From Myxococcales bacterium (GTDB lineage Bacteria > Myxococcota_A > Polyangia > Nannocystales > Nannocystaceae): a stretch of 64,000 nucleotides of DNA. Below, one piece after another: positions 53,578 to 64,000 of this stretch. The notes below the pieces were generated by a model, which had not been told where the DNA came from, did no database searches, and saw nothing but the letters and a program-made list of their open reading frames with translations. The stretch lies in the NCBI GenBank assembly GCA_020633335.1, contig JACKDU010000001.1, positions 434,001-498,000 of the forward strand, given 5' to 3'. Numbering within the stretch: the first letter of the stretch is position 1; each line of letters begins with the position of its first letter. Position numbers and translations under genes: made by a program.

Positions 53578-54546
53578 CTACTCGCCCGTGACCTCGCAAC
53601 CCGTGGCGCCGCCGGGATGGTCTGCATCGGCGCCCGAAGGCGCCGCCCAGGGCGGGTCGGGGAGCCGGATCGCGATCGCCTCGCCGCTCTCGGGATGGCG
53701 AAAGCGGAGGCCTACCCTGGCGAAGAGGAGCTCGCCGCCGTCGCCGTCGTCGTCGCGGTAGGGATCGCCGTCGGTCCCGGGCGCGTGGAGCGGCGGGAAG
53801 CCGAGGGCGGCCGCGTGGGCCAGGGCCTGGCCGCCGGCGCCGGATTCGCTGGTGGCCTCGAGGAGGGAGGCCGCGTCGTCGCCGCTGCCCCGGAGGGCGA
53901 GGCGGCGAAAGCTCGTGGTTGCGGAGAATGCGCCAAAGACCCCCGGCTCGGCGACCTTGAGGCGACCGGAGCGGGTGAGGAGGAGGGGCTCCTCACAGCG
54001 CATCGTCGCCGGGGCCTCGCCGCGGACCCAGAGGAGGTCGGTGGCCTCGATCGCCGCGTCGAGGAAGCGCTGGTGGATCGAGAGGGCGTCCTGGCCGCGG
54101 AACGTGAAGAGGACGAGGCCGCCGGCCTCCGGCGGGAGCGGCCGCACCGGGCCGACATAGGGCCGGAGGATCCCCTCCTCGCCGAGCTGGTGGATCAGCG
54201 CCTGGGCGACGGTCCCCTGCGAGCTCGCGCGGGTCGAGCTCGCCGGCGCCCCGGCGGGCTTGTCGACGACCACGAAGTCGGGCCCGCGGCGGAGGATCCG
54301 GAGCTCGTCCGGGGCGATCGGCGGGGCGGCGGCGGCCCGGCGGTAGACCGTGATCCGCTCGCCCTGGACCACCCGCACCGACGGGATCCGCACCCGCACG
54401 GTGCCCATGTAGACGCCGCCGGCCTTGATCAGCGCGGCCGCGGCCTGGGCCCCGAGATCGGCGAAGCGCCGGCAGAGGAGCTGGCGGAGCATCATCCCGT
54501 CCTCGTTGGCGACCACCCGGAAGCGCACGCGAGCGTCGGCGTCCAT
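53578..54546 (-). CDS. RluA-like pseudouridine-synthase-fold protein lacking the catalytic Asp, 322 aa
   Basis: The N-terminus is an S4-like RNA-binding domain (MLRQLLCRRFADLGAQAAAA, IKAGGVYMGTVRVRIPSVRV). The core reads FVVVDKPAGAPASSTRASSQ, as in RluA-family enzymes, but the catalytic motif that should be HRLDRETSG reads VRPLPPEAGG, so the Asp nucleophile and Arg are gone. The C-terminal half is diverged. It is therefore probably an RNA-binding relic or a new function. The ATG at 54546 was chosen over 54555 because TACTAT sits 7 nt upstream. It lies 21 bp after hslO on the same strand. Confidence 0.8.
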   Translation of the reverse strand: MDADARVRFRVVANEDGMMLRQLLCRRFADLGAQAAAALIKAGGVYMGTVRVRIPSVRVVQGERITVYRRAAAAPPIAPDELRILRRGPDFVVVDKPAGAPASSTRASSQGTVAQALIHQLGEEGILRPYVGPVRPLPPEAGGLVLFTFRGQDALSIHQRFLDAAIEATDLLWVRGEAPATMRCEEPLLLTRSGRLKVAEPGVFGAFSATTSFRRLALRGSGDDAASLLEATSESGAGGQALAHAAALGFPPLHAPGTDGDPYRDDDGDGGELLFARVGLRFRHPESGEAIAIRLPDPPWAAPSGADADHPGGATGCEVTGE

Positions 54547-54567
54547 CGCCGGCATAGTAGCCCCCGT

Positions 54568-55464
54568 TTAGGAGCGATGGGAGCGCAGCTCGTCCGCGAG
54601 GGCGTGGAGCTCGCTCGGCGTCATCGAGTAGCGGGCGCCGCAGTAGGAGCAGCGGACCTCGGTCGGCCCCGGCTCCCCGGCGAGGTCGTCGAGGTCGTCG
54701 GCGCCGAGGGAGGCGAGGATCGCCCGCGCCCGCGCCGGATCGCAGTGGCAGCGGAAGACCAGCGGGATCGTCGTCGAGAGCTCGCTGGCCTCGCCGCCGA
54801 GGGCGAAGCCGATGAGCTCGGAGGGCGTCCGCTCCTGGCGGAGGAGGTCGCCGAGGCTGCCGCCGAAGAGGCTCCCGCGGAGCTCGCCGATCTCCTCCGG
54901 GGTCCCGCCCGGGAAGGTCTGGCAGAGGACCCCGGCGGCCCGCAGGACCCCGCCGTGGGCGTCGAGGACGACGTCGCAGCCGAGCGCCGACGGGAGCTGC
55001 TCGCTGCGTCCGAGGTAGAGCTCGATGTCCTCGTCGATCTCGCCGGTGCTGAGCTCGACGACCCCCTGATAGGGGTTCTCGAGGCCGATGTCGCGGGTGA
55101 CCACGAGGAGGCCGCTGCCGACCAGATCGCCGACCCGGATCCGGCCGCCGATCGAGCCCGGCAGCGGCGACGCGCTCGCCTCCTCGGGCCGCTGGATGAA
55201 GCCGCGGACCGAGCCGTCGCTGCGGCTGTCGATCAGCACCCGACCGAGGGGGCCGCTGCCGCGGAGCTCGAGGCGGGCCCGCTCCTTGTCGGTCTTGGTC
55301 AGGGTGCTGAGGAGGCAGCCCGCGGTCAGGGCCCGGCCGAGGACGATCGCCTCGGCGCCGCCGATCTCGTGGCGGCGGCAGGCCTCGCGGACGAGGTCGG
55401 TGGTGACGGCCGCGACGACGCGGAAGCGGCGGTCGCTGCTGATCGCGCGCTGGAGGAGATCCAC
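54568..55464 (-). CDS. hslO: redox-regulated chaperone Hsp33
   Basis: Hsp33 binds unfolding proteins when oxidation releases its zinc. At 298 aa it is full length. The four zinc Cys are visible as CHC (Cys239, Cys241) and CSYC (Cys272, Cys275). This is the CxC-CxxC pattern of one Hsp33 subgroup. The N-terminal domain shows AAVTTDLVREACRRHEIGG, KERARLELRGSGPLGRVLID and FIQRPEE. The start is GTG, with TACACT exactly 6 nt upstream. The pseudouridine-synthase-like gene follows. Confidence 0.94.
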   Translation of the reverse strand: MDLLQRAISSDRRFRVVAAVTTDLVREACRRHEIGGAEAIVLGRALTAGCLLSTLTKTDKERARLELRGSGPLGRVLIDSRSDGSVRGFIQRPEEASASPLPGSIGGRIRVGDLVGSGLLVVTRDIGLENPYQGVVELSTGEIDEDIELYLGRSEQLPSALGCDVVLDAHGGVLRAAGVLCQTFPGGTPEEIGELRGSLFGGSLGDLLRQERTPSELIGFALGGEASELSTTIPLVFRCHCDPARARAILASLGADDLDDLAGEPGPTEVRCSYCGARYSMTPSELHALADELRSHRS

Positions 55465-55470
55465 CGGCCG

Positions 55471-55476
55471 AGTGTA
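55471..55476 (-). promoter_or_regulatory. -10-like box TACACT, 6 nt from GTG
   Basis: TACACT, CGGCCG, then the hslO GTG at 55464. A leaderless mRNA is predicted. Confidence 0.45.
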
Positions 55477-55567
55477 CCAAGCCCTGGCGGCCCCCGGGTC
55501 GCCGTGACGATCGCGCAGGCACGCGCGAGGCGGGCGATCTCCGCGCGCCGGTCCGTCGATCAGTCGA

Positions 55568-56779
<1,212 letters not shown>

Positions 56780-56919
56780 GGCGGCCCAAGCATGGCGACC
56801 GTGGCGAGGGGAGGCAACCCGGCGGCGGCGGGCGCGTTCGCGGGCGCGTGCTGGGCTTCTGTCCAGGGGCGCGGGGGCGGCCACACGCCTTGGGGTCGGC
56901 GAGCGCGCCCTCCGTGATA

Positions 56920-56925
56920 TACCTT
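56920..56925 (+). promoter_or_regulatory. -10-like box TACCTT, 6 nt from ATG
   Basis: TACCTT, GCAGCC, then the ATG of the kinase gene. An overlapping TGATATACC also fits an extended -10. Confidence 0.45.
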
Positions 56926-56931
56926 GCAGCC

Positions 56932-58812
<1,881 letters not shown>

Positions 58813-58923
58813 TCGCTCGAGACGCGCGCATGCGTCGGCCTGCGTCCGTGGAGCTGCGGGCGCGCGACCCCATCGACGGCCGCTCCGGGCGGCCGCGGCG
58901 GCGTGCTACGGTGGCCGCCGCCC

Positions 58924-60444
58924 ATGACCTACATCGCCTCCTTTCGCTCCTATCCCGGGTCGCTCCTCGCGGCCCTGATCCTCGCCCCCGCCCTGGTCGC
59001 CTGCTCCGGCGACGACAGCGGCTCGACCGAGAGCTCGACCTCGTCGGCGACCGCGACGTCGACGAGCGGCGCGTCGATGACGTCGACGACGGACGGGGCG
59101 TCGACGACGGACTCGACGTCGAGCTCGTCGACCAGCGGCGGCACGACCACCGACTCGACGACCGCGACGAGCTCGCCGACCACCGGCGAGACCGAGACCG
59201 GGACCGGCAGCACGACGATGGTCGAGCCGGTCTGCCCCTTCGACGAGGTCCCGGGGATGCCGAATTTCACGACCGTTGAGGTCGCCGACGGCTTCGATCG
59301 CCCGCTCTTCGTCGCCGCCGATCCGAGCGACCCCGACCGCCTCTTCGTGGTCGAGCAGGGCGGCCACATCAAGATCCTCGAGCCGGGGATGACCACCGCG
59401 CCGGCCGACGACTTCCTCTTCGTCGACGTCAAGAACGCGGTGCCGACGACGATCGGCCCCGAGCAGGGGCTCCTCGGCTTCGCCTTCCACCCGAACTACC
59501 CCGACGACCCGCGGGTCTACATCAACTACAACCCGGCCGGCGGCGGCGCGACCCCGACCTACGTCGACGAGTTCAAGCTCGACCCCAACGACCCCAACAA
59601 GGTCGACCCGGCCTCGCGGCGGACGGTGATCGCGATCCACCAGCCGGCGGGCAACCACAACGGCGGGATGATCACCTTCGGCCCCGACGGCTACCTCTAC
59701 ATCGGCATGGGCGACGGCGGCGGGGCCAACGACGCGTTCAACACCGGCCGCGACCCGAGCAAGCTCCTCGCCAAGCTCCTGCGGATCGACGTCGAGCCCG
59801 ACGGCGTCCCCGACACCACCGAGGCCTGCAACGGCTGCCCGACGATGGACGGCTTCGACTACACGATCCCGCCCGACAACCCCTTCGTCGGCATGAACGG
59901 CTTCCGCCCCGAGATCTACGCGCTCGGCTTCCGCAACCCCTGGCGCTTCGACTTCGATCGGCCGACCGGCACCCTCTACATCGCCGACGTCGGCCAGGGC
60001 GCCTGGGAGGAGGTCGACATCGTCGCCCAGGGCCTCGACTACGGCTGGAGCGACATGGAGGGCTTCCACTGCTTCGGCGGCGCCCCCTGCGACGAGTCCG
60101 CGGGGCCGAACGGGGTCAACGCCGACGGCCTGAGCGCGCCGATCACCGAGTACGGCCACAACAACGGCCGCTGCTCGATCGCCGGCGGCTACGTCTACCG
60201 CGGCTGCGACATCCCGGGCTGGGACGGGATCTACTTCTACGGCGACTACTGCACCGGCGAGATCTGGGGCCTCCAGTGGGACGGCAACGCGGTCAACGAG
60301 CTCGGCGTGGTCACCGGCTCGGACTACCAGATCTTCGGCTCGGGGATCGACGGCCACGGCCGCTCGCTCTTCACGACGGTCGAGATCAACCAGTTCAAGG
60401 AGCCGATCAACGGCCGGGTGATCCGGATCGCGCCGGCGCCCTGA
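58924..60444 (+). CDS. PQQ-type soluble sugar (glucose/sorbosone) dehydrogenase lipoprotein, 506 aa
   Basis: The lipoprotein signal ends LVAC (Cys near residue 27) and is followed by a very long Ser/Thr linker (about 30-95). The six-bladed propeller (100-506) matches the glucose/sorbosone dehydrogenase family: DRPLFVAADPSDPDRLFVVE, GLLGFAFHPNYPDDPRVYIN, HNGGMITFGPDGYLYIGMGD, GFRNPWRFDFDRPTGTLYIA and DVGQGAWEEVDIV. The catalytic His and PQQ/Ca residues lie in those blocks. Extra Cys pairs (CNGC, HCFGGAPC, RCSIAGGYVYRGC) suggest disulfides. Oxidation of an aldose outside the cell is inferred; PQQ synthesis genes are not in the window. Confidence 0.88.
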   Translation: MTYIASFRSYPGSLLAALILAPALVACSGDDSGSTESSTSSATATSTSGASMTSTTDGASTTDSTSSSSTSGGTTTDSTTATSSPTTGETETGTGSTTMVEPVCPFDEVPGMPNFTTVEVADGFDRPLFVAADPSDPDRLFVVEQGGHIKILEPGMTTAPADDFLFVDVKNAVPTTIGPEQGLLGFAFHPNYPDDPRVYINYNPAGGGATPTYVDEFKLDPNDPNKVDPASRRTVIAIHQPAGNHNGGMITFGPDGYLYIGMGDGGGANDAFNTGRDPSKLLAKLLRIDVEPDGVPDTTEACNGCPTMDGFDYTIPPDNPFVGMNGFRPEIYALGFRNPWRFDFDRPTGTLYIADVGQGAWEEVDIVAQGLDYGWSDMEGFHCFGGAPCDESAGPNGVNADGLSAPITEYGHNNGRCSIAGGYVYRGCDIPGWDGIYFYGDYCTGEIWGLQWDGNAVNELGVVTGSDYQIFGSGIDGHGRSLFTTVEINQFKEPINGRVIRIAPAP

Positions 60445-60562
60445 GCCCGGCGAGGCGCGGGTGACGGGGCCGCGGGCGGTCGGGGTCGATCCCGGCCGGG
60501 CCGCGGCCTCGCCGCGTGAGGGCGGCGCGAGGGGCGGCGCTCGCTCGCGGCCGGAGAGGGGG

Positions 60563-60568
60563 TAGGAT
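60563..60568 (+). promoter_or_regulatory. -10-like box TAGGAT, 6 nt from GTG
   Basis: TAGGAT, CGGCCG, then the GTG at 60575. It is the same hexamer and gap as at 35788. Confidence 0.5.
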
Positions 60569-60574
60569 CGGCCG

Positions 60575-61540
60575 GTGGACGGCTGGCGCGCGGTGGTCGA
60601 CGCCCTCGTCGGCGTGGGGTCCCTCCTCCTCTCGCCGGCGGTGAGCACCTGCTGGATCTACCTCGCCAGCGCGGCGCTGATCGCCGGGGTGATCTACTGG
60701 CGCCGAGACTCTGTCCCCGGGGCCAGGTCTCTGGGCGGGCTCCTGGCCTACGTCTTCCCCCGGCGGATCTACCTCAGCCGCACCTTCGCCGATGACCTGG
60801 TGCTCTTCGTCGTCGGCACCCTGGTCTACTCCTTCGGGCTCTTCGGGCCGATCCAGGCGATCAGCGGCGCGAGCGCGGACGCGGCCGGGCGGGCGATCGC
60901 CGCGCTCGGCGGGGTCGGGGCGCTCGGCGGGGCGCCGGCCTGGGCGCTCGGGCTGGCGCTGACGATCGCCGCGGTGGCGGCCGCCGATCTCGCCTTCTTC
61001 CTCGCCCACCTCGCGCAGCACCGCTTCGCGCTCCTCTGGGAGTTCCACAAGGTCCACCACTCGGCCGAGGTGCTCGAGCCCTTCGCGGTCTTCCGCCGCC
61101 ACCCGGTCGACGTCGCGGTCGAGGGCGGGCTCTCGGCGGCGCTGGTCGGGGGCACCCACGGCGCCCTCGCGGCGCTCTGCGGCGGGTCCCCGGCGCCGCT
61201 GGCGATCCTCGGGGTCAACGCGCTCCTGGTGCTCTTCCTGCTCGCTGGCTTCTGCCTCCAGCACTCCCATGTGTGGCTGACCTTTGGGCCAGGCGATCGC
61301 TGGCTGATCTCGCCGGCGGCCCACCAGCTCCACCACAGCGTCGATCCCCGGCACCTCGGGCACAACTTCGGCAACATGCTCTCGCTCTGGGATCGGGCGC
61401 TCGGCACCCACCTCCGGCCGGGGCGGCCCCAGGCGCTCACCCTCGGCCTCGGCGGCGGCGAGGAGGCGCGCTACCGCGGGCTCCTGCGCCTCTACCTCCT
61501 GCCCGTCGCGCGGGCGCTGGGGCTCGGGCGCGGCGGGTAG
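60575..61540 (+). CDS. fatty acid hydroxylase / sterol desaturase family protein, 321 aa
   Basis: This is a membrane di-iron enzyme. The His boxes read HLAQH (about 144-148), HKVHH (about 158-162) and HQLHH (about 250-254), with LLWEFHKVHHSAEVLEPFAV and the later NFGNMLSLWDRALGTH typical of the family. Four to five membrane helices surround them. Substrates in the family are sterols, carotenoids or membrane lipids. Myxobacteria of this group make sterols, so a sterol substrate is attractive but unproven. It starts with GTG and has a TAGGAT box at 6 nt. Confidence 0.88.
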   Translation: MDGWRAVVDALVGVGSLLLSPAVSTCWIYLASAALIAGVIYWRRDSVPGARSLGGLLAYVFPRRIYLSRTFADDLVLFVVGTLVYSFGLFGPIQAISGASADAAGRAIAALGGVGALGGAPAWALGLALTIAAVAAADLAFFLAHLAQHRFALLWEFHKVHHSAEVLEPFAVFRRHPVDVAVEGGLSAALVGGTHGALAALCGGSPAPLAILGVNALLVLFLLAGFCLQHSHVWLTFGPGDRWLISPAAHQLHHSVDPRHLGHNFGNMLSLWDRALGTHLRPGRPQALTLGLGGGEEARYRGLLRLYLLPVARALGLGRGG

Positions 61541-61720
61541 CGCCGGCCCCCTCGGGCTCGTCGCGTTCGGCGCCTGCGGTCAGGGACGATCCCGTGGCGC
61601 GGAGGCGCGGCGGCGCGCGCGGCCGCCGTGGATGGGTCCTGGGGCCCGAGGCGGCGGCCGGCGAGCGCGCGCCCGCGGTCGGACCCGCGGCCGGGGACGG
61701 GGATGGCATAGTCGTCGGCG

Positions 61721-62116
61721 ATGTCCCCGAGCACCCGTCTCCGCCGCTCCGTCCTCGCCCTCTCGATCCTCGCGCTGGCGACCCCGGTCTCGCTCGCCTG
61801 CGGGGTCGATCCCGGCGACGCGGCCGGGGCGGCGTTCAAGCAGACCAAGCCGCACGGGGAGGCGAAGAGCTCGCCCAAGCTGATGAACTACCAGGTGCAG
61901 GAGGGGGGCGCAGCGATCGTCGCACCGGACATGGTCCAGAAGATCGTCGCGCCGGACATGGTGGTGAAGACCGAGAACGGGACGTCGATCGTCGCGCCGG
62001 ACATGGTCCAGAAGATCGTCGCGCCGGACATGGTCCAGAAGATCGTCGCGCCGGACATGGTCGTGAAGACCGAGAACGGGACGACGATCCTCAAGCCCGA
62101 GCGGATCCAGAAGTAG
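61721..62116 (+). CDS. lipoprotein built of IVAPDMVxK repeats, 131 aa
   Basis: The start MSPSTRLRRSVLALSILALA has a lipobox LAC (Cys27). After a short linker, residues 66-122 consist of five units starting IVAPDMV. Three are 9 residues (IVAPDMVQK) and two are 15 (IVAPDMVVKTENGT plus S or T). A degenerate ninth-residue unit ILKPERIQK ends the protein. The period and alternating hydrophobic pattern suit a beta-solenoid or amyloid-like stack. The coding repeats are nearly identical in DNA. CATAGT lies 8 nt before the ATG. I know no named family. Confidence 0.7.
   Translation: MSPSTRLRRSVLALSILALATPVSLACGVDPGDAAGAAFKQTKPHGEAKSSPKLMNYQVQEGGAAIVAPDMVQKIVAPDMVVKTENGTSIVAPDMVQKIVAPDMVQKIVAPDMVVKTENGTTILKPERIQK
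61916..62113 (+). repeat. coding tandem repeat, units of 27 and 45 bp
   Basis: Units begin at 61916 (27 bp), 61943 (45), 61988 (27), 62015 (27) and 62042 (45), with a diverged one at 62087. The units at 61988 and 62015 are identical, and the two 45-bp units differ at three positions. This points to recent expansion within the gene. Confidence 0.95.
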
Positions 62117-62180
62117 CCAGCGCCGTCTCTCGCCGCTGATGGCCGCAGCGGGCGGCAGGACCTGCTATATGTCGCCGCCG

Positions 62181-63284
62181 ATGCGCTCCGAGACCCTCCT
62201 TCGCCCGCTCTCGTTCCGCTGCGGCGCCGTCGCCCGCAACCGGATCGCCCTCGCGCCGCTGACCAACCAGCAGAGCCACGCCGACGGCACCCTCGGCGAG
62301 GACGAGCTCCGCTGGCTCGAGCGGCGGGCGGCGGGCGGCTTCGGCCTGGTCGAGACCTGCGCCGCCCACGTCCGCGCCGACGGCCAGGGCTTCCCCGGGC
62401 AGCTCGGGATCTTCGGCGATCAGCACCTCCCGGGCCTGGAGCGCCTCGCCGGGGCGATCGCCGAGCGGGGCGCGCTCGGGGTGGTCCAGCTCTACCACGG
62501 CGGCGCCCGCTCGCCGGCGGCGCTGATCGGCGCGGAGCCCTGGAGCGCGAGCGCGATCGCCGAGGCGCGGCCGGGCTTTGAGCCCGCGCGGGCGGCGAGC
62601 GAGGCCGAGCTCGGCCAGGTGATCGACGACTTCGCGGCGGCGGCCAGGCGCGCGGCCCGGGCGGGCTTCGCCGGGGTCGAGCTCCACGGCGCCCACGGCT
62701 ACCTCTTCACCCAGTTCCTCTCGCGCGAGCTCAACCGCCGCGAGGATCGCTGGGGCGGCGATCTCCCCGGCCGCGCCCGCCTCCTCCGCGAGGCGACCCA
62801 GGCGGTGCGGGCCGCGGTCCCTTCGGGCTTCATCGTCGGCGCCCGCCTCTCGCCCGAGGACTTCGCCTTCGTCCGCGGCCTCGACCTCGACGAGAGCCTC
62901 GAGGTCGCCGCCTGGCTCGCCGCGGACGGCGTCGACTTCGTCCACCTCTCGCTCTGGGACGCGACCAGGATGACCACGAAGCGGCCGGAGGAGCACCCGC
63001 TCCCGCTCTTCCGCGCCCGCCTGCCGGAGGCGGTCCGGCTGATCGCCGCCGGGGCGATCTGGACGGTCGACGACGCCGAGCGGGCGCTCGCCCGCGGGGC
63101 CGACATGGTCGCGCTCGGCAAGGCGGCGATCCTCAACCCCGATTGGCCGCGCGAGGCCGCCGAGGACCCGGGCTTCACGCCCGAGCGCGGCCCGATGAGC
63201 CCCGACGAGCTCGCAGCCCGGGCCGTGAGCCCGGTCTTCGTCGACTACCTCCGGCGCTTCCGCGGCCTGGTCGCCGAGACCTAG
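62181..63284 (+). CDS. NADH:flavin oxidoreductase, Old Yellow Enzyme family, 367 aa
   Basis: This FMN-dependent TIM-barrel ene-reductase shows the family start LLRPLSFRCGAVARNRIALA and PLTNQQSHADGTL, the FMN region ETCAAHVRADGQGFPGQLGI, ALGVVQLYHGGARSP, VELHGAHGYLFTQFLSRELN (His pair) and the late phosphate-binding ARGADMVALGKAAILNPDWP. It reduces activated C=C bonds of enoates or nitro compounds; the natural substrate is unknown. The second ATG (62181) was chosen because TGC-TATATG lies 9 nt upstream and it starts nearest the conserved fold. An ATG at 62169 is the alternative. Confidence 0.9.
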   Translation: MRSETLLRPLSFRCGAVARNRIALAPLTNQQSHADGTLGEDELRWLERRAAGGFGLVETCAAHVRADGQGFPGQLGIFGDQHLPGLERLAGAIAERGALGVVQLYHGGARSPAALIGAEPWSASAIAEARPGFEPARAASEAELGQVIDDFAAAARRAARAGFAGVELHGAHGYLFTQFLSRELNRREDRWGGDLPGRARLLREATQAVRAAVPSGFIVGARLSPEDFAFVRGLDLDESLEVAAWLAADGVDFVHLSLWDATRMTTKRPEEHPLPLFRARLPEAVRLIAAGAIWTVDDAERALARGADMVALGKAAILNPDWPREAAEDPGFTPERGPMSPDELAARAVSPVFVDYLRRFRGLVAET

Positions 63285-63345
63285 CGTCCGCGTCCGCGTC
63301 CGCGGCGACGAGCGGCGCCCGCCGATGCTGCGCTGCGTCCGAGGA

Positions 63346-63435
63346 CTGGTCGAAGGGACATGATATCCGCTCGCCATCGCGGTCAACGGCCTGGTCGAAG
63401 GGGCATGTTGCCCGCTCGCCCTCGCGGTCAGCGGC
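63346..63435. repeat. two-copy 45-bp tandem repeat
   Basis: CTGGTCGAAGGG at 63346 recurs at 63391 in a second 45-bp copy with about seven differences. It lies between the convergent OYE gene and the microprotein terminator and is not inside any gene I can support. Confidence 0.7.
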
Positions 63436-63483
63436 CGCGACGCGGCTCGGGCGAGCCCGGTCGGCGGCGACGATCGCCGCGCC

Positions 63484-63519
63484 GAAAAACAAGGGGCCCG
63501 AGCGAACCGCTCGAGCCCC
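63484..63519 (-). terminator. intrinsic terminator of the microprotein gene
   Basis: A hairpin (CGAGCG / CGCTCG core extended by GGGG / CCCC, one mismatch) on the minus strand is followed by CTTGTTTTTC. It starts about 20 bp after the microprotein stop. Confidence 0.8.
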
Positions 63520-63539
63520 CTCTCGGATCGCGTCGCGGG

Positions 63540-63599
63540 CTAGTGGTCGACGATGTCGGCCTTGCCAGGGCCGGCCTTGACCTTGCTCTTGATCTTCAT
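63540..63599 (-). CDS. 19-aa basic microprotein with ideal Shine-Dalgarno and terminator
   Basis: ATG at 63599 to TAG encodes MKIKSKVKAGPGKADIVDH. GGAGGTTTCC directly precedes the ATG (5-nt spacing), the best ribosome site in the window, and an intrinsic terminator follows, so this is a complete small transcription unit. The first ten residues alternate Lys with hydrophobic residues and the tail is acidic. There is no Cys and no signal peptide. It may be a modified-peptide precursor, a regulator or a toxin-like peptide; none is shown. rnz lies 104 bp away. Confidence 0.6.
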   Translation of the reverse strand: MKIKSKVKAGPGKADIVDH

Positions 63600-63703
63600 G
63601 GAAACCTCCGGGTCGGCGGCATCCTACATGTCGGTGAAGACCGCGAAAACGCGGCCCTGGGGCCGAATTGGCGGCTCTCGGGCCGGGCGCGGCGGCGCTC
63701 GGC

Positions 63704-64000
63704 CTAGCTCGCCTTCTGCCGCTTGGGCACCGGGATCGTGTCGCCGTCGCGGGCGGCGACCGCGTCGGCGTGGATCTCCCGGGCCTCGGCGACGAAGGGC
63801 TTGGTCGACTGGTAGCGCTGCGAGAAGTGGGTGAGGACGAGGCGCCGCGCGCCCGCGTCGCGGGCGAGGATCGCCGCCTCGCGGGCGGTCATGTGGCCGT
63901 TGGCGTGGGCCTTGTCGGCGTCCTCGTCGAGGTAGGTCGACTCGCAGACCAGGAGGTCGACGCCGCGCGCGAGCTCGAAGGCGTTGTCGCAGAGGCGGGT
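63704..64000 (-). CDS. rnz: ribonuclease Z, C-terminal part (5' part outside the window)
   Basis: About 98 codons of the 3' end are visible. They contain DLLVCESTYLDEDADKAHAN, then GHMTAREAAILARDAGARRL and VLTHFSQRYQSTKPFVAEAR, which are the conserved metallo-beta-lactamase end motifs of tRNase Z (the His of HMTAREAA and the LTHFSQRY segment). The enzyme removes the 3' trailer of tRNA precursors. The gene runs leftward with the start beyond 64000. The tail VPKRQKAS is short and basic. Confidence 0.9.
   Translation of the reverse strand, partial: TRLCDNAFELARGVDLLVCESTYLDEDADKAHANGHMTAREAAILARDAGARRLVLTHFSQRYQSTKPFVAEAREIHADAVAARDGDTIPVPKRQKAS

Noticed and set aside
63175..63492. A minus-strand frame with repeated CPFDQ segments
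   Set aside because: It would start with TTG inside the microprotein terminator and lies over the 3' end of the OYE gene. The repeats only reflect the 45-bp DNA repeat.

Overview
The window is very GC-rich DNA whose codons end almost always in G or C. It encodes many secreted lipoproteins with Ser/Thr-rich linkers, a membrane-spanning Ser/Thr kinase, an orphan histidine kinase, VIT/VWA and TPR lipoproteins, and SspB, KorAB and SucAB. This mix points to a myxobacterium, most likely of the Nannocystis/Plesiocystis side of the group. That placement is inferred from gene content only. I see no rRNA, tRNA, CRISPR array, transposase, integrase or phage gene, so this looks like chromosomal backbone.

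Layout. 1-5.3 kb: a partial FecR/VIT/VWA lipoprotein and three proteins of unknown function, two of them overlapping by ATGA. 5.6-18.6 kb: central metabolism, with sucA, a doubly frameshifted sucB, lpdA, a beta-propeller-like protein, a DRE-TIM (LeuA-like) enzyme, a TPR protein and korAB. The cell can therefore oxidise 2-oxoglutarate through either NAD or ferredoxin. 18.7-26.8 kb: a Cys-rich lipoprotein, a 10-bp tandem repeat, ychF, an outer-membrane barrel, a rhodanese/MauE pair, a glutaryl-CoA-type dehydrogenase, sspB and tcdA. 26.9-35.7 kb: an AstA-like acyltransferase, ssb with a very long glycine tail, an RseP-type protease, uvrC with acidic insertions, and a hydrolase-OsmC fusion. 35.8-45.4 kb: an HD alarmone-hydrolase-like protein, two tandem paralogous lipoproteins plus the scar of a third, an NSS transporter, a UbiA prenyltransferase and several exported proteins. 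45.5-56.8 kb: Mini-RNase III, an M2 peptidase, Xth, a histidine kinase, a small-peptide locus with two palindromes, an RRM protein, a pseudouridine-synthase-like protein lacking its catalytic Asp, Hsp33 and an HtrA-type protease. 56.9-64 kb: a Ser/Thr kinase, a PQQ-type sugar dehydrogenase, a fatty-acid/sterol hydroxylase, a lipoprotein built of IVAPDMVxK repeats, an Old Yellow Enzyme homologue, a 19-residue microprotein with its own Shine-Dalgarno and terminator, and the 3' end of rnz.

The most general signal is not a gene. About 20 start codons across the window lack a Shine-Dalgarno and instead have a TANNNT hexamer 5-11 nt upstream. In nine cases the gap is exactly 6 nt, which would put the transcription start on the first base of the start codon. 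I infer widespread leaderless transcription. Genes that do carry a clear Shine-Dalgarno (ssb, the RRM gene, lpdA, the microproteins) are a minority.
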